From Gnetum montanum (taxonomy: Eukaryota; Streptophyta; Gnetopsida; Gnetales; Gnetaceae): a stretch of DNA of 64,000 nt. Below the pieces are notes generated by a model that saw nothing but the letters and a program-made list of their open reading frames with translations, searched no databases and was not told the DNA's origin. The stretch is taken from NCBI GenBank assembly GCA_015680685.1, contig MNCI01013738.1, forward strand, positions 2,721-66,720. The letters are read 5' to 3'. Shown piece after piece: positions 1-9,978 of this stretch (within the stretch, counting starts at the first letter, position 1; each line of letters begins with the position of its first letter). Position numbers and translations under genes: made by a program.

Positions 1-1023
1 GCGTGACTACAAACAGAGGCTCTCTTCCAACAACCCAATAGCAGTTCCCAAACGTTACGCAATAATGAAATTTACTACTAAAATGCTCTTAAGGCTTTTA
101 TTCACTAGCGCTTCTATGGCAAAATTTTAATAGAAATTTCTATCGGGCAACAAGAACAATAAGAGCAATCTAAAAATCCCAAAATTACTCACCAAGGATG
201 ATACTATCTAAACCACTAGCTAAGAAATTTAAACAAAACAAAAAATGAAATGCATAACTCACAGGACCATGACGAAGAGGCTGAAATCTTTATTCTAGCA
301 AGCCATCTTGCAAACAATCTTCTTTACAAATCTTCTTTGCTCCCAAGTGTGAGAAGTGATGATCAGTTCTCAATCCCCATCTCCTCAAAATGATCTTCCC
401 TCCTCCTTTTTATAGGTTTCCAAGGTAGGTAGGGAAGTTACATATTGAAAATATCTCACCTAACTTCTCTCCCAAGTAACTTGGCCAACCAATCAGNCAT
501 ATATGTCCCTTTTATTTTGCTTCTTTAAATGAGATGTCAAGTTTAAAATATCAAAAATATCTCAAATATTTCTCCTAACTTCTCTCTCAAGTAATTAGAC
601 TAACCAATCAGAAAATTACTTGTCCAACAAGTTAGGAGAAGGTTAGGTGGTTAGGGAGTTAGGAAGTTATGCATAAAATGAGGAGCATTTTATGCTAACT
701 TTAATATAATGAGGACTTTATAGGATAATCAAAATTGCAAATTTTTAATGGGCAATAATATATTTCATAACTGGGGATAATTGGTGGCAAGTCTCTAAAT
801 CAAGGCTTCACATTATAGGTATTTTAATGGTCATAATATGTATATATATATTTTGGTTAACTTGTTTTGGTATTTAAACCACCAATACTCCCATGAAGTT
901 ATAGATTAGTGATAATTTTATATGTACTTTGGTGCAAATGTAAGCGGCAAAGTTTGTGGCTAAAATCTTTGTCTTCCCTAGTAAAAAACAAATCGTGCAT
1001 AACCGTGGGCGCCATCGGATGGT
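1..1023. other. Unassigned intergenic sequence
   Basis: I see no supported gene. The stretch is AT-rich, with a short TA run near 840-850 and a single N at 497. It holds the direct repeat listed separately. A segment near 620-650 carries a partly inverted version of the same CTCCTAACTT-type sequence. Confidence 0.6.
451..611. repeat. 46-bp imperfect direct repeat, two copies
   Basis: Copy one is about 451-496 and copy two about 566-611, 115 bp apart. Both contain CTAACTTCTCT, CAAGTAA and end in ACCAATCAG. The single N at 497 lies directly after copy one. No function is evident. Confidence 0.7.
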
Positions 1024-1412
1024 TTATATTTGTTTTTTTGCATTCCAAACCTTTGCACAAAATCGGTAGAAACTGCCACGTACTTTAACCCGTTCCGGTG
1101 CTAACTCCTGCGATCGCGGATTGTTGAACACGGCCACACCTGTGAAGTTTAACATACAACACCGACCCTGGATTTTCTCCTTTGTCCTATGCAACTCGAA
1201 TCCGAAATAGGTCTGTTACAGAAATATCAGCAAAACAGCAAGCAAGAACGGATTGATAACGTGGGTCTTTCTTGCGGTTACTGGTGCTCACGATTGCCAA
1301 CAAAAAGGGTACAACGGTTCATCATTTCCGGCGTGAATTCAAGATCCATATAGGTGCCCCACGTAGTAGAAGTTGTGCTACCTACAAACGAAGAAGAAAC
1401 CGATGCATCCAT
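1024..1412 (-). CDS. Candidate two-exon small gene, 97 aa, function unknown
   Basis: Exon 1 is 1412-1282, starting at an ATG in a favourable context (AAGATGGAT). Exon 2 is 1186-1024, ending in TAA. The 95-bp intron between them starts GTAACC and ends GCATAG. The two exons total 294 nt, so the frame is kept across the junction. The product begins MDASVSSSFVGS, has a central CTLFVGNREHQTKEK stretch over the splice, and ends with a basic VRGSFYRFCAKVWNAKKQI tail. No signal peptide, membrane segment or known family motif is visible. Local base composition is less AT-rich than the flanks. The reading frame is open about 14 codons upstream of the ATG to a TAG. A GTTTGG near the end could be another donor, so the true 3' end may differ. 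This could still be chance: no homology was recognised. Confidence 0.3.
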
Positions 1413-2264
1413 CTTCCATTGGTCGTGCCGTATATGTGGCCCTGAGTTATCAAATCTCCTCTACGCGTTGTGCAAGTGTCTCTGGCAACTACGTTGGTTT
1501 AACCAGCCCGCTTAGGGCGCTGATAGAACAAATCTTGTTGTCGTAAATTGTGCAGAAATACAATAGCATAATTCTGGTTTTAGGCAGAAGAAGAAAATAG
1601 TGATATTTTTGTTTCTATTTTCTGGCCACCGCAGCCCCAAATTTTAAACAATGGCTGCCCTTCTCAAAACATTTTTTTTTCTGCAAATTTTCTGCCCCCT
1701 TTCTTCCTGATTGTAATCTCTTTGCCACAAAAATAAATTTCAGCAAGAAACTTCGGCTTTAGGATGGGTTTATTGTATTTTCGTGACGATTTTCTGACTT
1801 GAATTAAAACCGCTACCATTACTGCGTTTTTGAGAAACAACAATGGATTTTGCTTTCATTTTTGTGCAGTTTCCTGGTGAAGCCAGATGAAATTCGAAAC
1901 AGAATTAGGACTGCCCAAGTATTTTATTGCTGATCATTTCTTTCTGCCCTGAATTCAAGTTAAACCCATTTGCTCTGAAATCCCCTGTTCTCTGAATGAA
2001 TTTATCTTGCAATTTACTACCGTATTCACATTCAAACCCTTCAGTCTTGCACAAAGAAATCAGTCGCTTTCTTCCTGCTCGTTCCAGTGAATAATGTGAA
2101 TAATAAAACTCTTGATATTTTGGCACTTTATTTTCATATCCTAATAAGGCCTCAACAGCATTTTATTTAATAAAGAATAACTCCCAAACATCTTCAACCA
2201 ACATTCAAGCTATATGTTTTACTTTCAAACTCTTAAACACTAATTATTCCAATTGTAAATATGA
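1413..2264. other. Unassigned sequence upstream of the candidate small gene
   Basis: If the candidate gene at 1024-1412 is real, this holds its promoter and leader. A 73-codon open frame on the minus strand (1905-2126) has no recognisable motif and no clear splice link to the downstream exons. The segment ends where integrase-like sequence of the neighbouring retrotransposon begins. Confidence 0.4.
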
Positions 2265-2269
2265 TAGTC

Positions 2270-2620
2270 CAACTGTTCCATGAAATGGCTAAATGTGCCA
2301 ACAAAATCCATTGTTGTGGCCCTCCATTCTAGCAATCATTCCCCCATCGCATTGGCAGCACTCAAAATATTGGAAAAAATTATGGGCATCCCAAAATAAT
2401 GTAGGCCAATAATATTCTACAAATAAGATTTTAATGGTTGTTCATCTTCTAACATAATGACCCCCACAAGGGCCCTTATGAGCATCTTGGAGAACTTACA
2501 ATTGATCCGCATTGGGAACACACCATCAGACCAAGCCATCAGAACACACCTTGTGAAGGTATCTATTGATTTCCATGAAATGTTTAACTCAATGAAGAAA
2601 ATGTTGTTTCTTTTTAACAT
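2270..2620 (-). pseudogene. Integrase N-terminal zinc-binding domain remnant (H2C2)
   Basis: Reading from 2610 downwards, one frame gives YLHKVCSDGLVW, then AHKGPCGGHYVRR, ILFVEYYWPTLFWDAH and a CCQCDGG-like end, broken by several stops. This follows the HHCC pattern that precedes the catalytic core in gypsy integrases: H in AHKG, H in GGHY, then a Cys pair. The catalytic D,D-35-E core is not present; similarity fades near 2270. It is joined through a frame change to the RNase H segment, so it belongs to the same polyprotein. Confidence 0.7.
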
Positions 2621-2759
2621 CCAGCCCTTGTGGTGTTGTTTGTGTGAGAATATAAGTAAGAATGCTACTATACAAATTTGTATTGGTGGGTGATTGATTA
2701 TTTATTACACCTACAAAGAGGAGGTCATCAAAGAAGTAATCAAAAATTGGGTATTTTTC

Positions 2760-3160
2760 CTCTTTGTTATCCATCGCAACCGAGATAAATGATTAGCAAC
2801 AACATTCTCGGTGGCTTTACAATCTACTATCATGAGATCGAACTCTTGCAAAATCACAAGCCATCGTATGATGCAAGGGCTCACTATTGGTTTATTCATA
2901 AGGAACCAAGTCACACTATGATATGTGTGTACAAATACCTTATAGCCTAACACATAGTGCCTAAATTTCTCTAGTGCAAACACCACATCCATTAACTCTT
3001 TTTCTGTTATGGTGTAGTTGAGTTGTGTACTAGCAATATTTTGATTTTCATAGTGAATGTAATAGAGACATTTATGATCATATAACTATGTAATTACGGC
3101 TCCTAAAGAAAAATTGGACACGTCAATCATTATATAGAATGTTCTAAACCAGTCTGGAGC
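2760..3160 (-). pseudogene. Ty3/gypsy RNase H domain remnant
   Basis: The frame contains LNYTITEKELMDVVFALEKF (T-E-K-E-L, the usual catalytic Glu region), then FRHYVLGYKVFVHTYHSV where the family normally has an Asp (T-D-H), then IIRWLVILQEFDL and NVVANHLSRL at the end. Replacement of Asp by Tyr in the T-Y-H box removes a metal ligand. There is a stop upstream near 3105. The domain lies directly after reverse transcriptase, as expected. Confidence 0.8.
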
Positions 3161-3289
3161 TTGTAGAATGGGTGTTTTTACAAGATTCTACTTCAAGGTT
3201 TAGAAAGCTAACTCAGATTCCTTGGTCTATTCAAAGGATACATCCTTTTTTGTTAATTCTACCAACAGTTTTGCAATCTTTGAAAATTT

Positions 3290-4010
3290 TTCAATGAAGT
3301 TTCTATAATATCCAAGGAATGATTGAACATCTTTTACAATTTTAGGTTAACAAGTAATTCCTTGGATGAATTTAATTTTTTAGGATCTACCTCTATCCAT
3401 GTTTGTAAAATTTTATGCCCTAATACAATGCCCTCTTGAACCATTAAGTGGCTTTTCTACTAATTGATCCTTAGGTTAGTTTCAACACATTATTTTAGTA
3501 CTTACTCTAATTAGTCCAATGCTTGTTCAAAGTCTACTCCATAGGAGGAATCATTCATAAAAACCTCCACACCATCCCCTATTTGCTACTGAAATATATT
3601 GAGCACCAGATGTTTAAACGTTGCTAGAACATTGCACAAGCCAAACGACATCTATCTATATGCAAATGTCCTCTAAGGACTCGTGAATGTAGTTTTGGCT
3701 TGGTCTTCTAGTGTTATTTGGATTTGATTGTACCCACTATAACCATCTATAAAACTATAATAATAATGCCCTACAATGGTATCTAAGACTTGGTTAATGA
3801 ATGACAATGGGAAATTATCTTTAAATGTTGCCATGTTCATTAGCCTAAAGTCTATACACATCCTCCATTTACCTTCTTTTTTAGGCATAATGACTAATGG
3901 ACTAACCCATTCACTGTCAGCAATGGGATAGATAAACTCGGCCTTTAGAAGTTATTCGATTTCTTCTTTAACTACTTGATTAAGCTTTGGGCGGTTGTCT
4001 TCAAGGCTTC
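3290..4010 (-). pseudogene. Ty3/gypsy reverse transcriptase remnant, Athila-like
   Basis: Conserved RT blocks are present in order: WRMCIDFRLMN near 3860, DNFPLSFINQVLD, then FIDGYSGYNQIQI near 3735, KTTFTSP, a MSFGLCNVLATF block near 3630, and the catalytic box near 3550-3561. That box reads F-M-N-D where active elements have F-M-D-D or Y-x-D-D, so one catalytic Asp is lost. A stop in the F-A-Y-R segment before the FGLCN block and later frame changes also break it. Block spacing matches known gypsy RTs. Confidence 0.85.
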
Positions 4011-4559
4011 ATAGAGGGATCAATGTAAATTCTATGTTGGCATATCCTAGGATCTATTCTGGTTAATTTGGGATATGACCAAGTAAATGTTTTTGACCAT
4101 TTATTTACCATCTTCAGCAATCTTTCTTTTGGTTGAGGAGCAAGCTTATCATTAATGATTATCGATTTTCTATTCTTAAGAAATGCATACTTCATACCAG
4201 TGGGCAATGGTTTTAATTCAAGGGGCTCTTAAACTCATTAGGGATTTCCAACTTCCCCTAGTTGATATTTTCAGTGTCAGTGCTCAAAAGTTGACAATGG
4301 ACTTACTCTAATGCATCTATGCTATCAATATAGACATAATTTAACCTCTCAGTTAGTTCCATGCATAAAGTTGAATCACTTTCTAGGTTAGCTACCAGCC
4401 AATGGGTGCCTTCCTATCTTATGGCTACTACATAAAAGCATCTTTGTATGTTAGATACTTGTGCACATCGGTTGCATTCAAGCAATGTTAAGCATTGTAC
4501 AAACCAAGACTTTTGCATGCAGTTGCACCCTGTGTCATTGTATGCAATGCATAGAACTT

Positions 4560-4890
4560 TCTTATTCTTGATTTTTCCAAATGCACTTTCTTTTGATATC
4601 TCTAGGAAAAGATCATGTATTCCTAGGCATGCATAAATCATACTTAGCCATGCTCTTTCCATTATGATTGGGAAATCTCCCTTACAGTTGTTAACTTAAA
4701 TCACTAGAAAATTGGTTGGATACAACCACCCACAAATAGTGGTGACAATATCCTCCACTAGTCCGAATGGAATAGTGATGGACTGGTTGGCCAACTTTAA
4801 ATGAATGTTACTCTTTTTTAGCAGAAGCAGGTTCCAGGCTCTTTCATTTACTAGGAGATCAAATTAACACTAGAAACTAAATTCAGAAGA
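4560..4890 (-). pseudogene. Retropepsin-like protease region of the Athila-like element
   Basis: The frame reads LKLANQSITIPFGLVEDI, then a hydrophobic YPTNFLVI, a stop, and PIIMERAWLSMIYACLGI. This is the second half of an Athila/Tat protease: L-A-D-R-S, G-x-x-E-D-V, F-V-V-L, then P-L-I-L-G-R-P-F-L-A. G-R-P is replaced by M-E-R, and the catalytic D-T/S-G in the first half was not recognised. Assignment rests on position between gag and RT and on this partial motif string. Confidence 0.6.
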
Positions 4891-5199
4891 GCTTTACAAG
4901 GCTCATTTCCAGCAATTTGCAAATAAATAAGAGAACTTCCAGGATCAGAGAATTTTCTAGGAAGACGGCTAGATTTAATCCAATCAATGATGGCATGAGT
5001 TAACATAAGAGTGTGCATTGAGTGCAATTTTTGTTTTGAAGAAAGCTCTGAAGATTCAAATGATGGTGAGGCATTTGGATAATTATCTGCTTATGCTTGT
5101 AAGTACTTGGTTGGACTATTAGTTCTAAAGAGAGGTCTCTTCTTTGGTCACTTGTCTAAACCAATAGTAGGTTGAAGATTGATAGCCCTTATAGCATTA

Positions 5200-7541
5200 T
5201 GTTGCTTCAGTTGGGCAGGAAGCTCACCCTGCATAATGGGAGTAGGTGGTAATGGAGTTTAGGGTGGAAGAGATGCAAACAAATGAGAAGAATAGGACAT
5301 GTGTGGAGCATCACCCCTAGAAGAAGAAGTTCTATAGCACTTGGAGGTCTGGTAGTGAGGCTAAAAAGTGATGTGACTAATAGAGTCACATGGAGAGATC
5401 GGTTGATAAATGTAATATATGTATGGGTCAAGTTGATGGTAAGGGTATTGTTGACATGGTGGTGGCATTCCCCATAATTATGGGTGTTTCCACTGTTGAT
5501 ACTCTTCATTCGGTTGTGATGGAGTTTCACTCGGGTAATATGTCAAGGGTTGGTGGAACTACCTTGGGTTACCTTGAGGAGAAGGTAACCTTCTAGTTGT
5601 TTGTAATCTGTTTAATCATGGGTTTAGTGCATACACCCTAGAATCTTGCATATGTGATACCATTGGGTAACATCCCTTAGGATGGTCATATTAGCAAATC
5701 TCACATCTGCCATCATTGTCTATGTTTGAATCCACAACTTCTTCAATGAAGACAACCTTGCCCTTACCCTTGTTATGTGCATACTCAGCGTCTTTCTTTT
5801 TCCTCCTCTCTCGATCACTACTTTGTTATCTAGACTCCTCTAGTATTTTTAAGATAGTTTAAAATTTTTCATCTAGGGAGTTCCACATTTGATCCACTTT
5901 TGCTGATACTTTTGATGCAAATTTTTGAATGGGCAAAGTCTTTCTACTCACCATCTCTTCAAGTGATGACTCTTCTTCATCTTTGCAAAGTCTAACTTCC
6001 TTCTTTCAGAGGGAAGGATCTCTATTGTTCTCCTCTACACTTTCTCTTTTCCTCAACTCAACTTCCTCCTTGGTAGCTTGCTCCAAAAATCTTTGTATTT
6101 GATGGGTTCTGAGCTCGAATAGCCTTCCTTGGGCACAAGTCCCAAGGGTTCTTTGTGTTTCATACCTAAGCCCATCTATGAGATGGCATAGTTCTTTCTT
6201 TTGTGAGTAACCATGGCTAGGGAAACAATGTAATAATGAATAATATCGGCCTATGGCAATATCCAAAGATTCATGTCCTCCTTGTTTCCATCCTTGGATT
6301 TGCTTACACATGTTGGACGCTCAGGAGTACATTTGATACTTATCATTGAATAGCTCCAACATGGTACTCCATCGACTAATGGATTCCAATTCTAAGGACT
6401 GGTATTAACTTTCTACTTCCTTGATCAGTGTTCGTGGAAACAACTTTATCTTTTGCCACTCGTTTTCTATATTTTGCAAGGCACATGTGTCATGGAATGC
6501 TTGTAAATGGTTTTGAGAATTAGCGTTGTATCCCCCTTCAAATTGTGGGATGTTATTCATGTCTAGTCTTTTGATCCTACTATCTTTCTAGTGCCTTGTT
6601 GGAATCCTAATAGCCTCTATTATATTTAACATACTTTGGGTGGTTAGTAGGGGTTCATCGTGATCATGTTGCCTATGGCATCTATGATGCCTATGTTGTT
6701 CCCTACTCTCCCTTCTTTCATGTTGTGTCTCTCTGAAATGCCCTCATCCCCTTTCTCTATTATTTTGTCGGTGATTTCTATTTTACCTACCCTTGTCTTC
6801 ATGGTCTCGTCCCTTGTGACTACATTCAGATCCTAAAGGAGAGGGGGAAGAAGATGATAAAGGTGAAGAGGAAGAAGGATTGGCATCATGACAGTGCCTA
6901 TCACCTTCTCTTATGTGGTCACGGCCTCAGTCGTAGTTATGATTGGAATGTCCATTATTGTCATGTGTTTGTGTTCCTTTTCTAGACCCTTTGTGTCCAT
7001 TGGTATTAGAACTTGGGTTATAAATAGTTGAGTGAAGATTCTGATACTTAACTCCTTGACCAAAGTCAAAGAAAGGAATATTGTTTTGTGGAAAATCTCC
7101 CGAGACAGGTTCACCACCATTGTTTTTACTTAGGACATACGGGACATCTTGAGACCACTTTCCCTTCACGAATTCGTAATGTCTCTCCTGTTGTAGATCC
7201 CTCTAGCATTGTGCCTCCGTGGGTCGATAATCTCTCGAATCTTGTTCATGCACAATGTACTCTAACTCTAAGTTTTGCATACCAATTCATGTGAGAGCAC
7301 GAAGAAGCATGCTTAGGATTGAGCGATCAGGAGGTAACACTATGTTACCTTCTAAATCATGTAATTGTAGTTGTTCATCTTGGTCAAGGATAAAGGTAAA
7401 GTCTGGTACATACTTATCAAGATGAGCGTATACCATGCAAAACTATTGGGGCATTGGTAGGTCATCATGTGCACCCCACCTCTGATTGTCCATGGTATCG
7501 AACCTAGTCAGTGAAGCACTCTCATAAGAAGAAGGAGGCAT
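5200..7541 (-). pseudogene. gag remnant of the Athila-like element
   Basis: The likely start ATG is at 7541 (MPPSSYESASLTRFD), 117 bp past the primer site. A basic, Gly/His-rich N-terminal part is followed by the gag core near 6000-6570, with IQGWKQGGHESLDIAIGRYY and a G-L-R-Y-E-T-Q-R-T block. A coiled, acidic segment follows, then a small zinc-knuckle-like motif at 5670-5705 (C-x2-C-x3-H-x3-C with an internal stop), then a Pro/His-rich tail. The same core and knuckle occur in the gag-only elements near 20535-21550, 31500-32310 and 61000-61795. Several stops and frame changes make it non-functional. Confidence 0.8.
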
Positions 7542-7657
7542 GATTGATTACTTAGTGTGCAATAATTTTTTCCTGTGATTGTAGGATTACAAACTTTAAG
7601 GGTTTGTTCTAATGATGGAAGGATTCCTAAGTTCTAATCAGCACACAAACAACAAAA

Positions 7658-7676
7658 TCCTCGGCAACGGCACCAA
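7658..7676 (-). other. Primer binding site, tRNA-Asp type
   Basis: On the minus strand the sequence directly after the LTR is TTGGTGCCGTTGCCGAGGA. It matches the 3' end complement of plant tRNA-Asp (TGGCGCCGTTGCCGGGGA) at all but two or three positions. Athila elements are known to use this primer. Confidence 0.8.
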
Positions 7677-8251
7677 TGATGAGTGGCGAGATACCCCTAC
7701 ACCCAACCATACGAATATGAGAATTCACGCACAATCTGATCGAACTCTAAGGATTAAGTACTTATGCACCTACACAGAACAAGGATGAATTATGTAGTCA
7801 TTGTCTTCTTAAGCTTACTTGTAAGGCACAATTGTATGGTTAAGTAAACTCAAGGCATATGATTTTTNATTGATTAACTAATGAAGGCACCAAATAACAT
7901 TAAATAACATTAAATGCAATAGTTAGATTTATCACAAAGTTCATCTTTATTTTCGAACACAAAGTATGCTCAGGTACACAATGCTTGAATAAAGATCCAT
8001 TCACTCTATGACTCCTCTATGGACACTCAAAAATAACTTTAACTCTAGAAAGGAAAAACTACAAGAGTTCGGCTAAGGGATTGAAAAATTACTCCCCCAA
8101 ACCAAGCACCCCTATCTCTTATTTATAGCCAATGAGACAGGCTCTAACATCATGTGTCCAATATTGCTTGGCCCATTCGATATCGCATATTCGATATTGA
8201 GGGTCTGATATCATGGGTATGATATTGGGTTGCTTATTTGATGACTCATCA
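7677..8251 (-). repeat. 5' LTR of the Athila-like element, 575 bp
   Basis: It begins TGATGAGTCATC at 8251 and ends GCCACTCATCA at 7677, next to the primer site. The TATA-like stretch is TATAAATAAGAG near 8115-8126. Upstream of it in U3 lie several GATATCG/GATATTG copies (8165-8235). The U5 end shares GTATGGTTGGGTGTAGGGGT with the other LTRs of the window. It contains one N at 7868. It is shorter than the 875-970 bp LTRs of its relatives. Confidence 0.85.
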
Positions 8252-9978
8252 GTAATTATCATAATAATAATTACAAATTTAAAATTAATAATCAAAACTT
8301 TAGAATAACATATCATAAGCATAACCCCAGCACTAGCCATTTGAAAACCAATAACAATGTGAGCCTAGCTATGAAACTTATAAGTCATAGCCTTATGCCA
8401 ACCATGAGAATGTTGATGTCAACAATAGGTTCAATTCTACTGGGCAACATTAAGTTATAAACTTTTATAAATCTTGGGGTGTATCTATGTTTTACTTATT
8501 TTGGATTCCAACACCCTACCATAATTTTTGATATTTTAATAGATCATTGATAAATAACTCAACCATGCATATAATTCTTCAAAATATCTCTAGTTGTAAT
8601 GTCACATAACCTCTTTAATATTATTTTTAATATTTTCCAGAAAAAAGAAATTCCTAGCCCTTCTTATTTCTTAGAATGAGGATTTCCCATCATTATTCAT
8701 TAATATCAACTCACTTAAGAGTATCTCAAAAAAAAAAAAAGTAGTTCCTAGCCTATCTCAGAACAAAGATTTCCCATCATTATTCATTGATATTAACTCA
8801 GTTAAGAGTTGATATGATGGGTTAATAAAAGGACTACGAAGAGGATGCAGGAAAGTGTAGTATAAACATAGAACTTAGATGTGCAAATTTGGAGAGCACA
8901 AAAATTGGTAACAATCTAACATGACTTTTTCAAATGCAATTATAGTGGATTCTAGAGCCTACCAAGCACAAACATGACTGTTATGATTGTAAATGAAAGA
9001 ATTAATTACTGACATTGGCAATGCAAAGATTTTAATTTTAACTCAAAATTGTTTTATCATTTTGATGACAATTCCTCCCTCAATGAAAAAAGTAAATGTT
9101 GAATGAACATCCTCCCTACCCATAAGAATGAAGCAGATGTTGCCTTAGAACTAAGTCTAACATTAAATTATCCAAGAAGTTGAGTAGTGGATTGAAAACA
9201 AATCTTTAATTGATCATGGAGCTATTATCCTACAAAGCTTGTAGCAAATGCTTGCATAGTTTTAATTCTAAAATGTTTATTCAAGGAAAATAAAAACTTT
9301 AGAACAAATCAATATTATTAAAAAGGTTTCACCCCTAGCACTACAAAGCCCACACCACCAATACAAGGATTTATTAGAAATCTTGTATAAAGAAAATTAA
9401 CTAGTATATGTACATGCTGCCTAAATCGTGAGGCTAAATGGCATTATTTCTTAACATTGATCATGACTATTTACAAAGTTCAAAACATAAATAGTATATT
9501 GAAGAAAGCTTACATGATACACATTCATGACCATGGAAAAATTACAAAACATGATAAAATTTGATGAATCATAGCTAGAGAAGAACAAGCATCATGGGTT
9601 GCTCTATTGACATGTAAAGGTGGCCTAGTTAAGTGTACTTTTCCAATTAAAAAATAATTCAAAATACTTAAAAGTAAATGTTAATCCTTGCTCTACTTCT
9701 ATATTCAGCATTAAAAGTGACAAATTTGGTTTCTATAAAATAAAGCAACAATTCACACATATGAAGCATTGGTACCAAGGTGCATTCTTCCACTACAAGG
9801 TGAAGCAAATCCTACACAACATCACAAATATTACAGATAGTAAGTATCCACATGCTAAAAGCAAATGAATTGTACAAATAAGGAAGCATAAGGGAGAATC
9901 ATTAAGACACGATATCATGATTTTGCTCAGTGACCTAGACAAAAGTCAATTGTTTTATTTCTAAAGACTTACCTCGAA
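8252..9978. other. Intergenic sequence between retrotransposon and receptor kinase
   Basis: I see no gene. An imperfect direct duplication of about 65-75 bp lies at 8651-8724 and 8745-8808; both copies hold TTCCTAGCC and TTTCCCATCATTATTCATT. They are separated by an A-run at 8729-8741. The 3' end of the receptor kinase transcript should lie at the right edge. Confidence 0.5.
9954..9959 (-). terminator. Possible polyadenylation signal AATAAA
   Basis: AATAAA on the minus strand, about 20 bp after the stop codon of the receptor kinase. A GAG/GTAAGT sequence lies between stop and signal and looks like a splice donor, so the real 3' UTR may be longer or spliced. Confidence 0.3.

Larger units (their letters stand above)
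2265..8251 (-). mobile_element. Athila-like Ty3/gypsy retrotransposon, 3'-truncated
   Basis: Order on the minus strand: 5' LTR (8251-7677), tRNA-Asp-type primer site, gag, retropepsin-like domain, reverse transcriptase, RNase H and the zinc-binding start of integrase, then loss of similarity near 2265. The domain order protease-RT-RNase H-integrase is that of Ty3/gypsy. The RT and RNase H wording (GYSGYNQI, FGLCNV, CIDFRLMN, VVANHLSRL) is close to the Athila/Tat branch. The integrase core, integrase C-terminus and 3' LTR are missing. Every domain carries stops or frameshifts, so it is inactive. The LTR ends match those of the gag-only elements elsewhere in the window, making this the nearest relative of an autonomous partner. 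Confidence 0.85.

Noticed and set aside
1905-2126. 73-codon minus-strand frame with protein-like composition
   Set aside because: No motif, no splice signal linking it to the candidate exons at 1024-1412, and no independent evidence.
5283-5596. Plus-strand frames opposite gag of the Athila-like element
   Set aside because: Shadow frames of the Pro/His-rich gag tail.
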